Assembly: GCA_963580285.1 (NCBI GenBank)
Contig: OY757019.1
Location: 65,244,587-65,308,586 of the forward strand
Source: Lucinisca nassula
Taxonomy: Eukaryota; Mollusca; Bivalvia; Lucinida; Lucinidae
Direction of reading: 5' to 3'
DNA length: 64,000 bases
Part shown: in pieces, positions 1 to 12,797 of the stretch
How positions within the stretch are numbered: the first letter of the stretch is position 1
Layout: each line of letters opens with the position of its first letter
Notes under the pieces: model-generated
Seen by the model: only the letters and a program-made list of their open reading frames with translations
Database searches by the model: none
What the model was told of the DNA's origin: nothing
Position numbers and translations under genes: made by a program

Positions 1-210
1 GTCAATGTCAAGGCCACAAGATCAAAAATTATGGTACCACTGGAAAGGTCTTGTGAGTGAAATATGAAAGCTCTATCTGTCAACATTCACAAGTTATGCC
101 CAATGTTAAGGTTTTTGTAGACAGACACACAGACAGACAGACCAAAAACTATATGCCCCCCCCACCCCCAACCCTACCCCCCGAATCTCGATTCCAGGGG
201 CAAAAAAATT
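1..210 (+). repeat. family A array element, 3' part only
   Basis: The window opens inside the last monomer of a header-array-tail element. The monomer text (calcium-like phrase 'ggtaccactggaaaggtctt', then 'gaaatatgaaagctctatct') matches the complete copy at 8625-9520. It is followed by a GACAGACAGACAGACC tract, 'actatatgccccc' and a terminal GGGGCAAAAAA, the usual tail of this family. The 5' end lies outside the window. Non-coding. Confidence 0.8.
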
Positions 211-454
211 ATGAAAACAAGGAATGATATATTGGCACAATCTCAATACTGACAAATCTCCATGGTGTATAAAATTAATGCAGTCTGAGTAAGGCATCAC
301 TTAATTATGGAAGCTTTTTTTTGTGTGTGTGTTTTGCTTAAAATTCTGATGAAAAGCTATGAAAATATTTTATAAAAAGTAACCCACTCACTTTACAGTA
401 CACAGCTTCAGAGAGAATCACAACTGAAGTGGTCAATTATATATATATATATAA
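211..454. other. stretch without recognised gene
   Basis: AT-rich sequence between two family A copies. It contains an (AT)n run near 440-452 and nothing that looks coding or structural. Confidence 0.6.
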
Positions 455-814
455 CGTTTGGCCATTTGTCTTTCTACAAAAAACCTAACACTGGGCATAA
501 CTTTTGAATGGTAATAGATAGGGCTTTCATATTTCACATCTGTATACCTTATCACAAGACCTGTCCAGTGGTACCATAATTTTTGATCTCGTGACCTTCA
601 CCTTGACCTTTGACCTACTTTTTTAAAAAATTTTAAAAACATTTACATTGGCCATAACATTTGTTTGGTAAGTGATAGGGCTTTCATATTTCACATTTGC
701 ATTCCTTGTCACAAGACCTTTCTTGTGGTAACATAATTTTTGACCTTATCCTTGAGGTTTGACCTACTTTTAAAAACTTTAACATTGGCCATAACTTTCG
801 ATTGGTAAGTGGTT

Positions 815-1083
815 TAGTAGTTGCAGATAAGATTGACTAGGCGGAGCTATTCAGGTGGTGTCAATATATGTCAGATTCGCCGAGTCCACCAGATGATTCG
901 GTAGAGTGCCTTTTGCATGCTTTCTGCAAGTGGACCAAATAGCCATACACACCACATTTTGTTGTTTGTGTTACAGTTGAATTCACATAACCAGGTGACT
1001 TGGTTTACCTTTTTGTTAGTAGAACATTCCAAAGGCAGGTGCAAACGATAGCTCCGCCTGGTCAGTCTTGTCTGTGACTACTA
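815..1083. mobile_element. MITE-like element with 36-bp terminal inverted repeats
   Basis: Left end TAGTAGTTGCAGATAAGATT... and the reverse complement of the right end TAGTAGTCACAGACAAGACT... agree at about 31 of 36 positions, both continuing to AGGCGGAGCTAT. The insertion splits a family A monomer: the text before it ends 'ggtaagtggt' and after it resumes 'tagggctttc', contiguous in other copies. A target duplication of 1-2 bp is possible but not certain. No coding capacity. The superfamily is not identified. Confidence 0.8.
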
Positions 1084-1450
1084 TAGGGCTTTCATATTTC
1101 ACATGTGCACTCCTTGTCACAAGACCTTTCTAGTGGTACCATAATTTTTGTCCTCGTGACCTTGATGTTTGACCTACTTTTTTAAAAACTTTAACATTGG
1201 CCATAACTTTCGATTGGTAAGTGGTAGGGCTTTCATATTTCACATGTGCATTTCTTGTCACAAGACCTTTCTAGTGGTACCATAATTTTTGACCTCATGA
1301 CCTACTTTTTAAAACCTTTAACATAGTCCATAACTTCTGATTGGTAAGTGATTGGACTTTCATATTTCACATCTGCATTCTTTTTCATGAGACCTTTCCA
1401 GTGGTACCATATTTTTTTACCTCCTGACCTTGTTGTTGACCTACTTTTTA

Positions 1451-2598
1451 ACTAGAAATGCGTCCATAGGACACCGATGCCCCCGCCTGAAAATATGTCT
1501 ATGTTCGTATTCATCCATAGAAAGTTATTGAACATGTTTAAGTTTTGGACCCTTTTATCACATTTGACCTCTAAATATGACCTTGACCTTGGAGGTAAGG
1601 ACCTTGGTTTTGTGTGAGGCAGATTGTCTATTGATGGCCAACAGTTCTGCAAAGTAATTTCAAAATCCATCCAGAGATAAGAAAGTTATTGACTGTGTTT
1701 AAGTTTCGGACCATTTTTTTTACCTTTGACCTCTAAGTATGACCTTGACCTTGGAGGTACAGATCTGGGTTTGCACGTGACACATCGTCTCATGATGGTT
1801 AACATTTCTCCAAAGTAATTTCTAAATCCATACAGACATAAGTAAGTTATTGACTGCGTTTAAGTTTCGGACCCTTTTTTTTACCTTTGACCTCTAAGTA
1901 TGACCTTAACCTTGGAGGTACGGACCTGGGTTTTTGCACGTGACACATCGTCTCATGATGGTTAATATTTCTACAAAGTCATTACAAAATCCATCCAGAA
2001 ATAAAAAAGTTATTGACTGCGTTTAAGTTTCGGACCCTTTTTTATTACCTTTGACCTCTAAGTATGACCTTGACCTTGGAGGTACGGACCTGGGTTTTGC
2101 ATGTGACACATCGTCTCATGATGGTTAACATTTCTACAAAGTCATTACAAAATCCATCCAGAAATAAGAAAGTTATTGATTGCATTAAAGTTTCGGACCC
2201 TTTTTTTTTACCTTTGACCTCTAAGTATGAACTTGACCTTGGAGGTACAGATCTGGGTTTTGCACGTGACACATCGTCTCATGATGGTTAACATTTCTAC
2301 CAAGTCATTGCAAAATCCATCCAGAAATAAGAAAGTTATTGACTGCGTTTAAGTTTCGGACCCTTTTTTTGACCTTTGACCTCTAGTATGACCTTGACCT
2401 TGGAGGTACGGACCTGGGTTTTGCACGTGACACGTCGTCTCATGATGGTTAACATTTCTGCCCAGTAATTTTAAAATCCATCGATAAATAAGGAAGTTAT
2501 TGACTGCGTTTAAGTTTCGGACGCACGGATGGACGGACAAACGGACAGGGGCAACGCTATATGCCCTTTCCACCATTCTTCGAATGGCGGGGGCATAA
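1451..2598 (+). repeat. family B header-array-tail element, complete
   Basis: Header AACTAGAAATGCGTCCATAG then GATGCCCCCGCC. About six monomers of roughly 163 bp follow (recurring 'aagttattgactgcgttt', 'ccttgaccttggaggta', 'catcgtctcatgatggtt'). The tail has GGACGGACAAACGGACAGG and a subterminal GGCGGGGGCAT, the exact inverse of ATGCCCCCGCC in the header, then AAAA. It is inserted in the minus-strand family A copy, whose text continues immediately on both sides. Confidence 0.85.
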
Positions 2599-2996
2599 AA
2601 CTTTAACATTGGCCATAACTTTCAATTGGTAAGTGATAGGGCTTTCATATTTCACATGTGCATACTATGTCACAAAACCTTTTCAACAATCTCATAATTT
2701 TTGACCTTGTGACATTGACCTACTTTTTTAAGACTTGAACATTGGCCATACCTTTCGACTGCTTAGTGATACTGCTTTCATATTTAACATGCGCTGTCCG
2801 GGGGCATCAGTGTGTTCACAAACACATCTTGTTTCTAATTTGTTTTTAAACTGTGATAATTTTTTGAACTGTAAGAGAGTGATTTGCCATTGTGATGAGG
2901 GAGATGTAAAGAATATATAGGGAAATTCTGAGTTCGAATGAGGGAGACTCCAAAATTTTACTAAAATTTAGTATAAATTGGGCAAAAATTAGCATA

Positions 2997-5700
2997 ACAA
3001 GAGGGCCATGATGGCCCTGGATCGCTCACCTGATTCATATTGTACAAATGAAATTGTAGGTAATATATGGTAGAGAAGAGAGTTCAAGCGAAGGAGGTTT
3101 TAGCCTTTTAGCCATCTTGATCATCCAAGCACAACATGTTGAGCGATTTTGGAAGAGCTTCACCCTTACATCACGTGAACAAGTCAGTGAAATGATGAAT
3201 GCCTAAACCCCACTTCATAATTTAGAGAAAACTGGGGTTTATGGGGGTATACATTTTTTTTTTCTTATTTCTACTCCAAGACAAAGGTTGTGGGTACTCG
3301 TTAGAACGACCTTAATGAGGCAGTTCTAACGAGCACCCACAACCTATGTTTTGATAATTGATAAGAAAAATATCACGCATTTTCATCAGAAAAGTTGCCT
3401 TTATGGAGATATGAAAAATGCACAATGCCACACATGTGATTATTGTAATGAAATTAAATCGAAATCTATCCACTGGTTAAGCATTAGAAGTTTTTTAAAT
3501 GTTTTTTCTATTATTAACTTTAGTGGCCACCTTTTTCATTCCAGCAGAAATGTTTGAACAATTTCAATAGAGGGTCACCCAAGAAACATTCCTGTGCAAA
3601 TATTTTGAAATCCATCCACTGGTTAAGAAGTTGTTTAAAGGTTTTTCTATTTTTAGCACTGGAGGCCATCTTGGTCATCGGAGCAAATCGCTTTGAACAA
3701 TTTTGGTATGAGGTCACCTTAGAAACATCCCTGTGAAATTATTTCCAAATCCATCCACTGGTTAAGGAGCAGATGTCATTTAAAGGTTTTTGTATTTTGG
3801 GCTCTTGTGGCCATATTGTACATCAGAGTGGAAGGGTTTGAGCAATTTTGGTAGGTCACCCAAGGAACATCCCTATAAAATTATTTTAAAAATGCATCCA
3901 CTGGTTAAGGAGGAGAAGTCTTTTAAAGGTTTTTCTATTTTTAGCTCTGGTGGTTCATCCAAACGGAATTTGGGCAATTTTGGCATAGGGTCACTCAAGG
4001 AACATTCCTGTTAAATTATATCGAAATCTATCCACTGGTTAAGGAGCAGAAGTCGTTTAAAGTTTTTTTTTCTATTTTTAGCCCTGACGGCCATCTTGTT
4101 CATCTGAGCAGAGCAGTTTGAGCAACTTTGGTAGAGGGTCCAGCAAGAAACATTCTTGTGCAGTTATTTCAAAATCCATCCAATAGTTAAGAACTTTTAA
4201 AGATTTTTCTATTTTTAGCTCTGGCCGCCATCTTGTTCATCCGAGCAGGACATTTTGAGCAATTTTGGTTGAGGGTCACCCAAGGAACATTCCTGTAAAA
4301 TTATTTTGAAACCCATCCACTGGAAAAGGAGAAGAAGTCATTTAAAGGTTTTTCTGGTGGCCATCTTGTTCAACCGAGCATAACAGTTTGAGCAATTTTG
4401 GTAGAGGGTCACCCAAGGAACATTCTTGTGAAATTATTTTGAAATCTATTCATTCGTTAAGGAGAAGAAGTCATTAAAAGGTTTTTTAGCTCACCAGAGC
4501 CTTGACTTCTATTTCCGAGGGCTATAATTTCAACAATTTTGATAGAGATACACTAGATGAAGCTTCACACCAAATATCAAAGACCTAGGCCTTGCTGTTT
4601 CAGAGAAGACAATTACTTAAAGATTTTCCCTATATAAGCCTATGTGAAACCACAGGTCCCTGGGGCGGGAGCATTTTTGGCCCAAGGACTATAATTTAAA
4701 CAATCTTGGTAGTGGTCCACTAGGTGAAGCTTCATGCCAAAAAGCAAAGACCAGGGCCTTGTGGCTTCAGAGATGAAGACTTTTAAAGATTTTCCCTATA
4801 TAAGCCTATGAAAAACCAAAGGGCCCCGGGGTGGGGGCATTTTTGATCCTAGGGCTATAAATTGAACAATCACGATAAAGGTCCACTAGATGAAGCTTCA
4901 CACCAAATATCTAAGACCTGGTCCTTGCAGTTTCTGAGAAGACGATTTTTCAAAGATTTTCCCTATATAAGCCTTTGGAAAAACAAAGGCCCCCGGGGCG
5001 AGGGCATTTTTAGTCCCAGGGCTATAATTTGAACAATCTTGGTAGACGTCCACTAGATGAAGCTTCACACCAAATATCAAAGACCTGGGCCTTGCGGTTT
5101 CAGAGATGAAAATTTTTAAAGATTTTCCCTACATAAGCCTATGTAAAACCAAAGGCGCCTGGAGCGGGGGCATTTTGGCCCCAGGGCTATAATTTGAACA
5201 ATCTTGGTAGAGGTCCACTAGGTGAAGCTTCATACCAAATACCAAAGACCTGGGCCTTTTGGTTTCAGAGAAGATGATTTTTAAATATTTTCCCTATATA
5301 AGCCTATGAAAAACCAAAGGGCCCCGGGGTGGGGGCATTTTTGGCCCCAGGGCTATAATTTGAACAATCTTGAAAGAGATCCACTAGATGAAGCTTCACA
5401 CCAAATATCAAAGACCTGGGCCTTGCGGTTTCAAAGAAGAAGTTTTTTAAAGTTTTCATTTAAAAAATCTATTTTTAGCTCCTGTGACCTAGATGTGGAT
5501 TTGAACAAATTTGAAAGGGGACCACCTAAGGATCATTCCTGTGAAGTTTGGTCAAAATCCAATCAGTGGTTTAGGAGGAGATGTCATTTGAAGAAAAAGT
5601 TTACGCACACACACACGTATGCACACATATGCACGACGACGGACGACGGAAAAAAGTGATCCCAAAAGCTCACCTTGTCACTACCTGACAGGTGAGCTAA
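2997..5700 (+). repeat. composite C/D array element
   Basis: Starts AACAAGAGGGCCATGATGGCC followed by CGCTCACCTG. From about 3400 to 4490 the monomers are family C (about 145 bp, 'aagaaacattcctgtg', 'ccatccactggttaaggag'). From about 4495 to 5465 they switch to family D (about 170 bp, 'gggctataatttgaacaatc', 'gatgaagcttcacaccaaat'). The tail ('ggggaccacctaaggatcat', GACGACGGACGACGG) ends CCTGACAGGTGAGCTAA, the inverse of the header motif. One element therefore carries two unrelated monomer types. Confidence 0.8.
3283..3343. repeat. long hairpin
   Basis: The arms 'ggttgtgggtactcgttaga' and 'tctaacgagcacccacaacc' are inverted copies (one mismatch) separated by a short spacer. They lie near the 5' end of the composite C/D element. 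A related one-sided motif ('gggtacccacaatctagtgt') occurs at about 35091-35112. Function unknown; it may be the relic of a small foldback element. Confidence 0.6.
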
Positions 5701-5890
5701 CAAAACATTACTTTTCAGCTGAAAGAGCATCATGTTATATGTATTTATCTGTGGAACAACATTGACAACAGAGAGCATTAAATGTACTAGATACAAAAAA
5801 CTAACAGAGATATAACAGAAGGACACAACTTAACATTTCATGCATGCACATCTATGAGGACTGTTTAAATATGAATGCAACTAAGCACAT

Positions 5891-7040
5891 AACAAGAATT
5901 CCGCCGAAGGCTATGTCGTGCCAGTGTGGGCGCAAAGTCATCGAACCATGATATGTAGGTCAAGGTCAAACATAGATGCTTGCACAAAAGATTCAATTCT
6001 CAAATGCAAGCTTGTACTAAGAATCATAAAGGAAACTCTAATAATTCTTGATAAAAGAACTTGACCATTAGGGTGAACGCCAGGGTGGTTGCAATATTTT
6101 ACAAAGTCAGTGAACCATGGAATTTAGGTAAAGGTCAAATATGGATGCTTGCATTTAAGTTGCCATTCCCATATTCAAGTTTGCATCAAATATCATTAAT
6201 AAAGCTCTTATAAATCTTGAGAAATAAATTTGACCATTAGGTTGAAAGCTAGGGTGGTCGCAATATTTTACAAAGTCAGTGAACCATGAAATATAGGTCA
6301 AGGTTAAATATGGATGCTTGCATTTAAGTTACCATCCCCAGATACAAGTTTGTACCAAGTATCATTAATAAAGGTCTTATAGTTCTTGAGAAATAAACTT
6401 GACCATTAAGGGTGAACGCTAGGGTGGTCACAATATTTAACAAAGTCAGTGAACCATGAAATGTAGGTCAATGTCAAATATGGATGCTTGCATTCAGGTT
6501 GCCATCCACAGATACAAGTTTGTACCACATAGTATTAATGAAGCTCTTATAATTCTTGAGAAATAAACTTGACCATTAGGGTGAACGCTAGGGTGGTCAC
6601 AATATTTAACAAAGTCAGTGAACCATGAAATGTAGGTCAAGGTCAAATATGGATGCTTGCATGTAAGCTGTCATCCCAAGATACAAGTATGTACCAAGTA
6701 TCATTAATGAAGCTCTTATAGTTCTTGACAAATGAACTTGAACCTCAGGGTGAACGCTAGGGTGGTCGCAATATTTTACAAAGTCAGTGACCCATGAAAT
6801 GTAGGGCAAGGTCAAATATGGATGCTTGCATGTAAGCTGTCATCCCCAGATACAAGTTTGTACCAAGTATCATTAATGAAGCTCCTATAGTTCTTGACAA
6901 ATAAACTTGAACCTCAGGGTGAACGCTAGGGTGGTCGCAAATGTTGACGCCTTGACAAACAGACGGACGGACGAACAGACGAACGAACGAACGGAAAACC
7001 GGGCGCTTTTATCGCGCCATGCTAATAGCAGGCGTGACAA
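5891..7040 (+). repeat. family F header-array-tail element, complete
   Basis: Header AACAAGAATTCCGCCGAAGG then CTATGTCGTGCC. Monomers of about 168 bp follow ('cagtgaaccatgaaatgtag', 'caaatatggatgcttgcat', 'gatacaagtttgtaccaagt'). The tail has GACGGACGGACGAACAGACG and ends 'gctaatagcaggcgtgacaa'. A second copy at 47304-56418 shares the same ends and defines the boundaries. Non-coding. Confidence 0.85.
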
Positions 7041-7072
7041 AAATGATTCTGTGATAGATTTCGATAAAAAAT

Positions 7073-8149
7073 TTATTTTGTCCCCTCAAAGTATTCCCCT
7101 TTAACAAATATACAAACTTTCAGTCTTCTGATCCAATCATTGAATTCATTTTGGTAGTCTTTTCGAGGTATACTATGAAGGCACTGGAATATTGCAGAAC
7201 CGAGGTGTTTGCGCTGTACAAATTTTTCACCAGAAAGGTAATTTTTTCTGCCGCGGGAACAAAAAAAGTCACATGGGGCAAGGTCAGGGGAATACGGGGG
7301 ATGAGGGAGTTCAACAACCTTTTCCTGCTTCAGATAGTCTTGCACAATGAACGCCTTGTGCGATGACGTATTATCATGTAGCAATCTTACATTGGCCTAA
7401 CCAGTTGCGGGTCTTCGTTCTTTGAAATATTTCTTCAATTTTCGAAGAATTTTATTCTTGTAAAACTTTGCATTTACAGATTTGCCTTTATGGCACAGCA
7501 ACCTGAATAGCAGGGCCCTGATTTGAAAAGAATATGGCATACAATACCTTCTTGACGCTCATGGTCCACTTTGCAATGCATGGTCTTTTGCAATACTTTG
7601 TTGTCCATATTTTGTTCTGAATCTTTTGTTTTGGCTCAAAAAAGTGAACCCATGTCTCGTCACCTGTGACAACATTAGCGAAAGACCGTGCATTGTAATT
7701 TGGAAACTTTTTAAGCAATTTCTTGGCGCACTGAGCGCATGGGTTTTTCTGCTCATCTGTCAACAGATGGGGAATCCATCTAGCACAGATCTTTCTCATT
7801 TTCAAATCCCGTTTCAGAATTGTATGAGATGCTCCTACTGAGATGCCAACCATACTAGCTATTTGCCTAGTGGTGTATCGTGCATCGGAAGCAACTATTT
7901 TTTCACTCTAGCAACCATCTTGGCAGATGTTGCTCTTTTCGGCCGACGATCATGTGGTGCATCTTCTGTTGAGCCTAGCCCACAGCTGAATTTCTTACAC
8001 CAACGAAAAACTGTCCGAAAAGACATTTCATTACGCCCATAAACCGAACATATTTCATCAAAAATGTCTTTGCACCGTATACCAAGAATACAATGATTCT
8101 TAATATAGGACCATATTTCAACGGCGTACTCTGACCTTCTTCCAACCAT
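7073..8149 (-). pseudogene. mariner-family transposase relic
   Basis: DD34D (mariner) transposase, the enzyme that cuts and pastes its own element at TA sites. From the start codon at 8147-8149 (MVGRRSEYAV) the N-terminal helix-turn-helix region is readable (VYGRNEMSFRTVFRW). KICARWIPHLLTDEQ and VVTGDETWVHFFEPK (first catalytic Asp) follow, then LHDNTSSHK (second Asp) and HPPYSPDLAPCDFF (third Asp). Thirty-four residues separate the last two Asp. The frame is broken, notably between about 7370 and 7490 and around 7855-7900. Terminal inverted repeats were not found. Confidence 0.9.
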
Positions 8150-8624
8150 GTTTTGTATTAGTATACAAGAGAAGACATTGTTTATGGAACGATATACATG
8201 GCTAAAGTGGACGGATTTCAACAGGTTTGGTATCAATGTATAAGTAAAATGTTTTTCAACGCTGTGATATTTATTTTCAGGTGACTTTTGCATTAGTGCA
8301 TGAGAAAACGTTCTACTGGCAATTATATTTGAACAGTCCTCGTATTCTATATTTCAACATTTAGCCTCAGTAATATGTATGTACAAATGCCATTTCAGTG
8401 ATTTAACTTCAAAGAGTAAAACTTACCCAACAGAGCCAATGAGGCGTGGCAATGATTAGCTCCAACCACCATGAAATCCACTTGAAACCAAAGTGTCATC
8501 AGTACAGAAATCTTAAATTGAAACTACAGACAGGAATTAGAAAAGCTTCCTTGAAAACACTTATTTAGAAAAGCTTCATTGAAAACAATATTTAAACCTT
8601 TATTTTTTTTTCTATTTTATTATG
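8150..8624. other. flank of the mariner relic, no gene seen
   Basis: Probably contains the 5' untranslated end of the mariner element and then unassigned AT-rich DNA. No coding frame or recognised repeat was found. Confidence 0.5.
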
Positions 8625-9520
8625 AACAAGATGTGTTTGTGAAACACCGATGCCCCCGGACATGCATGTAAAATATGAAAGCAATATCACTAATCAATTG
8701 AAAGGTATGGCCAATGTTCAAGTCTTAAAAAAGTAGGTCAAGGTAAAAAATTATGGGATCGTTGGAAAGGTCTTGTGACACAGAATACACATGTGAAATA
8801 TGAAAGTCCTATCACTTACCAATAGAAAGTTATGGCCAATGTTAAAGTTTTTTAAAAGAAGGTCAAATGTCAAGGTCAAGGTCACGGGGTCAAAAATTAT
8901 GGTACCACTGGAAAGGTCTTGTGAAAAAGAATGCACATGTGAAATATGAAAGCCCTATCACTTACCAATCAAAAGTTATGGACTATGTTAAAGTTTTTAA
9001 AAAGTAGGTCAAATGTCAAGGTCAAGGTCACGAGGTCAAAAATTATGGTACCACTAGAAAGGTCTTGTGACAAGGAATGCACATATGAAATATGAAAGCC
9101 TTACCATTTACCAATCGAAAGTTATCACCAATGTTAAAGTTTTTAAAAAGTAGGTCAAACGTCATGGTCACGAGGTCAAAAATTATAGTACCCCTAGAAA
9201 GGTCTTGTCACAAGGAATGCACATGTGAAATATCAAAGCCCTACCACTTACCAATCGAAAGTTATGGCCAATGTTAAAGTTTTTAAAAAGGAGGTCAAAA
9301 GTAGGTCAAATGTCAAGGTCAAGGTCACGAGGTCAAAATTTATGGTACCTCTTGAAAGGTCTTGTGACAAGGAATGCACATGTGAAATATGAAAGCCCTA
9401 TCAGTTACCATTCAAAAGTTATGCACAATGTTAAGGTTTTTGCGGACAGACAAACAGACGGACAGACAGACAGACCAAAAAACTATATGCCCCTGAATCT
9501 TTGATTCTTGGGACATAAAA
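8625..9520 (+). repeat. family A header-array-tail element, complete
   Basis: Header AACAAGATGTGTTTGTGAA then GATGCCCCCGGACATGC. About five monomers of 140-158 bp ('cacgaggtcaaaaattatgg', 'ggtcttgtgacaaggaatgc') follow, then a GACGGACAGACAGACAGACC tract, 'actatatgcccc', GGGACAT and AAAAA. This is the reference copy for family A here. No protein. Confidence 0.85.
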
Positions 9521-9534
9521 AGAAGGGATTTTCA

Positions 9535-10376
9535 GACAAGAGGGACATGATGGCCATGGGTTAATCACCTGAGTCAAAGATGTTTCATAGCTGATGGAAA
9601 GCAAGTCCAAACGTCGAGGGGTTGCTCATCTGAGTCCAAGATGTTTCATAGCTGATGGAAAACAAGTCCAAAGGTCGAGGTCAATTTTTTTCTTAAACTT
9701 AGTCACAGATCAAGGTAAAAGTCAGAGGAAAAATATTGTGTGAGTGGGAAGCCCATGTCACAAGAAAGCTACATGCAAAGTATGAAGGTTCTATCTCAAA
9801 GGATTCAAAAGTAATGACAAAGTAGGTCACCAGTCAAATTCTTTTAAAAGTGGGAAGCCCTTGCAACAAGGAAATTACAGCCAAATATGAAGGCTCTATC
9901 TCATAAGGTTTAAAAGTAACGATAAAGTAAGTCACATGTCAACGTCAAAGTCACAGGTCATTTTTTTATATGCATGGGAAGCCCTTGTCACAATATACCT
10001 TCATACCAAATATGAAGGCCCTATCTCCATTAAATCAAAAACTGCTGATAAAGTAGGTCAAAGTCAAGGTCAAAAGTCATTTTTTGTAAGACTACATGCC
10101 AAATACAAAGGCTCTATCTCAAAGGGTTCAAAAGTAATGATAAAGAAGGTCACAGTTTATGGTCACATGCCATAATTGTTTGTAGGAGTGGGAAGCCCTT
10201 GTCACAAGAAACCCACAAATCAAATATGAAGGATCTACCTTACTTAGTTCATAAGTTACAACCAATGTTATTTTTTTCTTCAAAGTATGTCACAGGTCAA
10301 GGTCAAGTGCAAAATGTCTCATATCAATGGGATGTCACAAGGAACCTACATGACAAATACGAATGCTTTATCTCAA
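9535..10376 (+). repeat. family G array element, 3' truncated
   Basis: Starts GACAAGAGGGACATGATGGCC with a weak 'taatcacctgagtc' subterminal motif. Irregular monomers of about 110-130 bp ('gggaagcccttgtcacaag', 'atgaaggctctatctcaaa') follow. It stops where the next AACAAGAGG header begins and has no tail of its own, so it was cut by, or recombined with, the downstream D element. Confidence 0.7.
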
Positions 10377-12797
10377 ACAAGAGGACCATGATGGTCCTAT
10401 ATTGCTCACCCGAGCTAAGAAATTTACATGTGGGTCCTTGGGCGGGACAATTTTGGCCTCATGCAGGCCTATAATTTGAACAATCTTGGTAGAGGTCCAC
10501 TTATCAAATATCATAAGCATGGGCCTTCTGGTTTAAGATAAAAAATTCTTAAATGTTTTCCCTATATAAACCTATGTAAAAGATGTGGGCCCTGGGGGGG
10601 GGGGGGGGGTCGGTCGGGCATTTTTGGTCCCTAGGCTAGAACTTGAACAATCTTGGAAGAGGTCCACTAGATGAAGCAGCAAGATTCATACCAAATAGCC
10701 AAGATGTAGGACTTTTGGTTTCAGACAAGAATACTTTTAAAGGTATTCCCTATATTTGACTATGTAAAACCTGGGACAGCGCCATTTTTTTGGCCCAGGG
10801 CTATAATTGAAACAATCTTGGTAGAGGTCCATCAGTTAAAACTTCATACCAAAAATCAACGGACAATATTTTTTTTTAAAGTTTTCCCTATATAAGCCTA
10901 TGTAAAAGGTGTAGACCATGGGGCGGGGCCATTTTTGGCCCAAGGGCTATAATTTGAACAATCTTGGTAAAGGTCCACTACATGAAGCTTCATACCAAAT
11001 ATCAAAGACCTGGGCCTTCCGTTTTCAGACAAGATGATTTTTAAAGGTTTTCCCCATACAAGCCTATGTAAAATCTGTGTGGCCCCACACGGGGGCATTT
11101 TTAGCCAAAGGGTAATAATTTGATTAATTTTGGCAACTGTCCACTTGACGAAACTTCACACCAGATATCAAAGACCTGGGACTTCTGGTTTCTGACAAGA
11201 GGATTCTTAAAGGTTTTCCCCATTATAAGTCTATGTTAAACCAGTGGACCCCTGTGCAGGAGCATTTTTGGCCCCAGGGCTATAAGTTTAACAATCCTGG
11301 TATCGGTCCACGAGATGAAGCTTCATACCAAATAATAAAGACCTGGGCCTTCTGGTTACTGAAAAGAAGACTTTTAAAGGTTTTCCCTATATAAGCCTAT
11401 GTAAAACAAATGGGCCCCGGCAAGGGGTGGGGGGGGGGGGATTTTTGGCCCCAGGGCTATAATTTGATGAATCTTGGTAGTGGTCGATTAGACGAAGCTT
11501 CATACCAAATATCAAAGACCAGGGCCTTCTGGTTTCATACAAGAAGATTTTTAAAGGTTTTCCCCCATTGTAAGTCTATGTAAAACCAATGGGCCCTGGC
11601 ACGGGGGGCATTTTTGGCCCCAGGGCTATAATATGAACAATCTTGATAGAGGTCCACTAGACGAAGCTTCATACCAAATATCAAAGACCTGGACCTTCTG
11701 GTTTCTGACAAGAAGATTTTTAAAGATTTTCCCAATATAAGCCTATACAAACCAGTGGGCCCACTGGCGCTGGGGCATTTTTGGCACTAGGCTTATAATT
11801 TGAACAATCTTGGTAGAAGTCCACTAGATGAAGCTTCATACCAAATATCAAAGACCTGGGCCTTCTGGTTTCAGACAAAAAGATTTTTAAAGATTTTCCC
11901 CATTATAAGCCTATGTAAAACAAGTGGGCTCCTGTGCGGGGGCATATTTGGCCCGAGGGTTATAATTTGAACAATCTTGATAGAGGTCCACTAGATGAAG
12001 CTTCATACTAAGTATCAAAAACCTGGGCCTTCTGGTTTCAGGCAAGAAGATTTTTAAAAGTCTTCCCCAATATAAGTCTATTTAAAACCAGTGGGCCCCG
12101 GCGCGGGAGCATTTTTGGCCCCAGGGCTATAATTTGAACAAATTTGGTAGAGGTCCACTATATGAAGCTTCATACCAAATATACAAGACCTGGGCCTTCT
12201 GGTTTCAGACAAGATGATTTTTAAAAATTTTCCCTATATAAGCCTATGTAAAACAAGTGGGCCTTGTGGGGGGGCATTTTTGGCCCCAAGGCTATAATTT
12301 GATCAATCTTGGTAGAGGTCCACTAGACAAAGCTTCATACTCAATATCAAAGACCTGGTCCTTCTGGTTTCACAGAATAAGACTTTTAAAGGTTTTCCCA
12401 ATATAAGCCTATGTAAAACCAGTGGGCCCCAGCGCGGGGGGCATTTTTGCCCCGGGCTATAATTTGAACAATCTTGGTAGAGGTCCACTAGATGAAGCTT
12501 CATACCAAATACCAAAGATCTGGGCCTTCTGGTTTCAGACAAGAAGATTTTTAAAGGTTTTTTCTTATTTGCTCCTTTTCACTGCTGTGGCAACCAGAGT
12601 TCTGTGTGGAATGGAATTCTTTGAACAACTTTGAGAGAGGACCACCCAAAGATCATTTCTGCCAAGTTTGGTCAAATTTATGAGGAGAATGTCCTTTAAA
12701 GCAATTGTTGACGGACAGAAAAACAGCTGGACGGACGGACGACGACGGACGGTAATCACAATAGCTCCCCCCGAGCCTTCGGCTCAGGTGAGCTAAA
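10376..12797 (+). repeat. family D array element, complete (copy D2)
   Basis: Header AACAAGAGGACCATGATGGTC then GCTCACCCGAGC. About thirteen monomers of 160-180 bp ('gatgaagcttcataccaaat', 'gacctgggccttctggttt', 'ttccctatataagcctatgt') follow. The tail has GGACGGACGGACGACGACGG, a GCCTTCGGC hairpin, and TCAGGTGAGCTAA, which inverts the header motif. G-runs occur at about 10597-10609 and 11430-11440. The last two A's overlap the next header. Confidence 0.85.

Larger units (their letters stand above)
455..2836 (-). repeat. family A array element, reverse orientation, nested insertions
   Basis: Reverse-complement copy of the element at 8625-9520. Reading on the minus strand, the header (AACAAGATGTGTTTGTGAA, then GATGCCCCCGGACA) sits at about 2787-2836. 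Monomers of about 140-150 bp follow down to about 600, and a degenerate tail lies near 455-500. The copy is interrupted by a 269-bp inverted-repeat element (815-1083) and by a whole family B element (1451-2598); the family A text resumes on both sides of each. Non-coding, non-autonomous. Confidence 0.8.
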
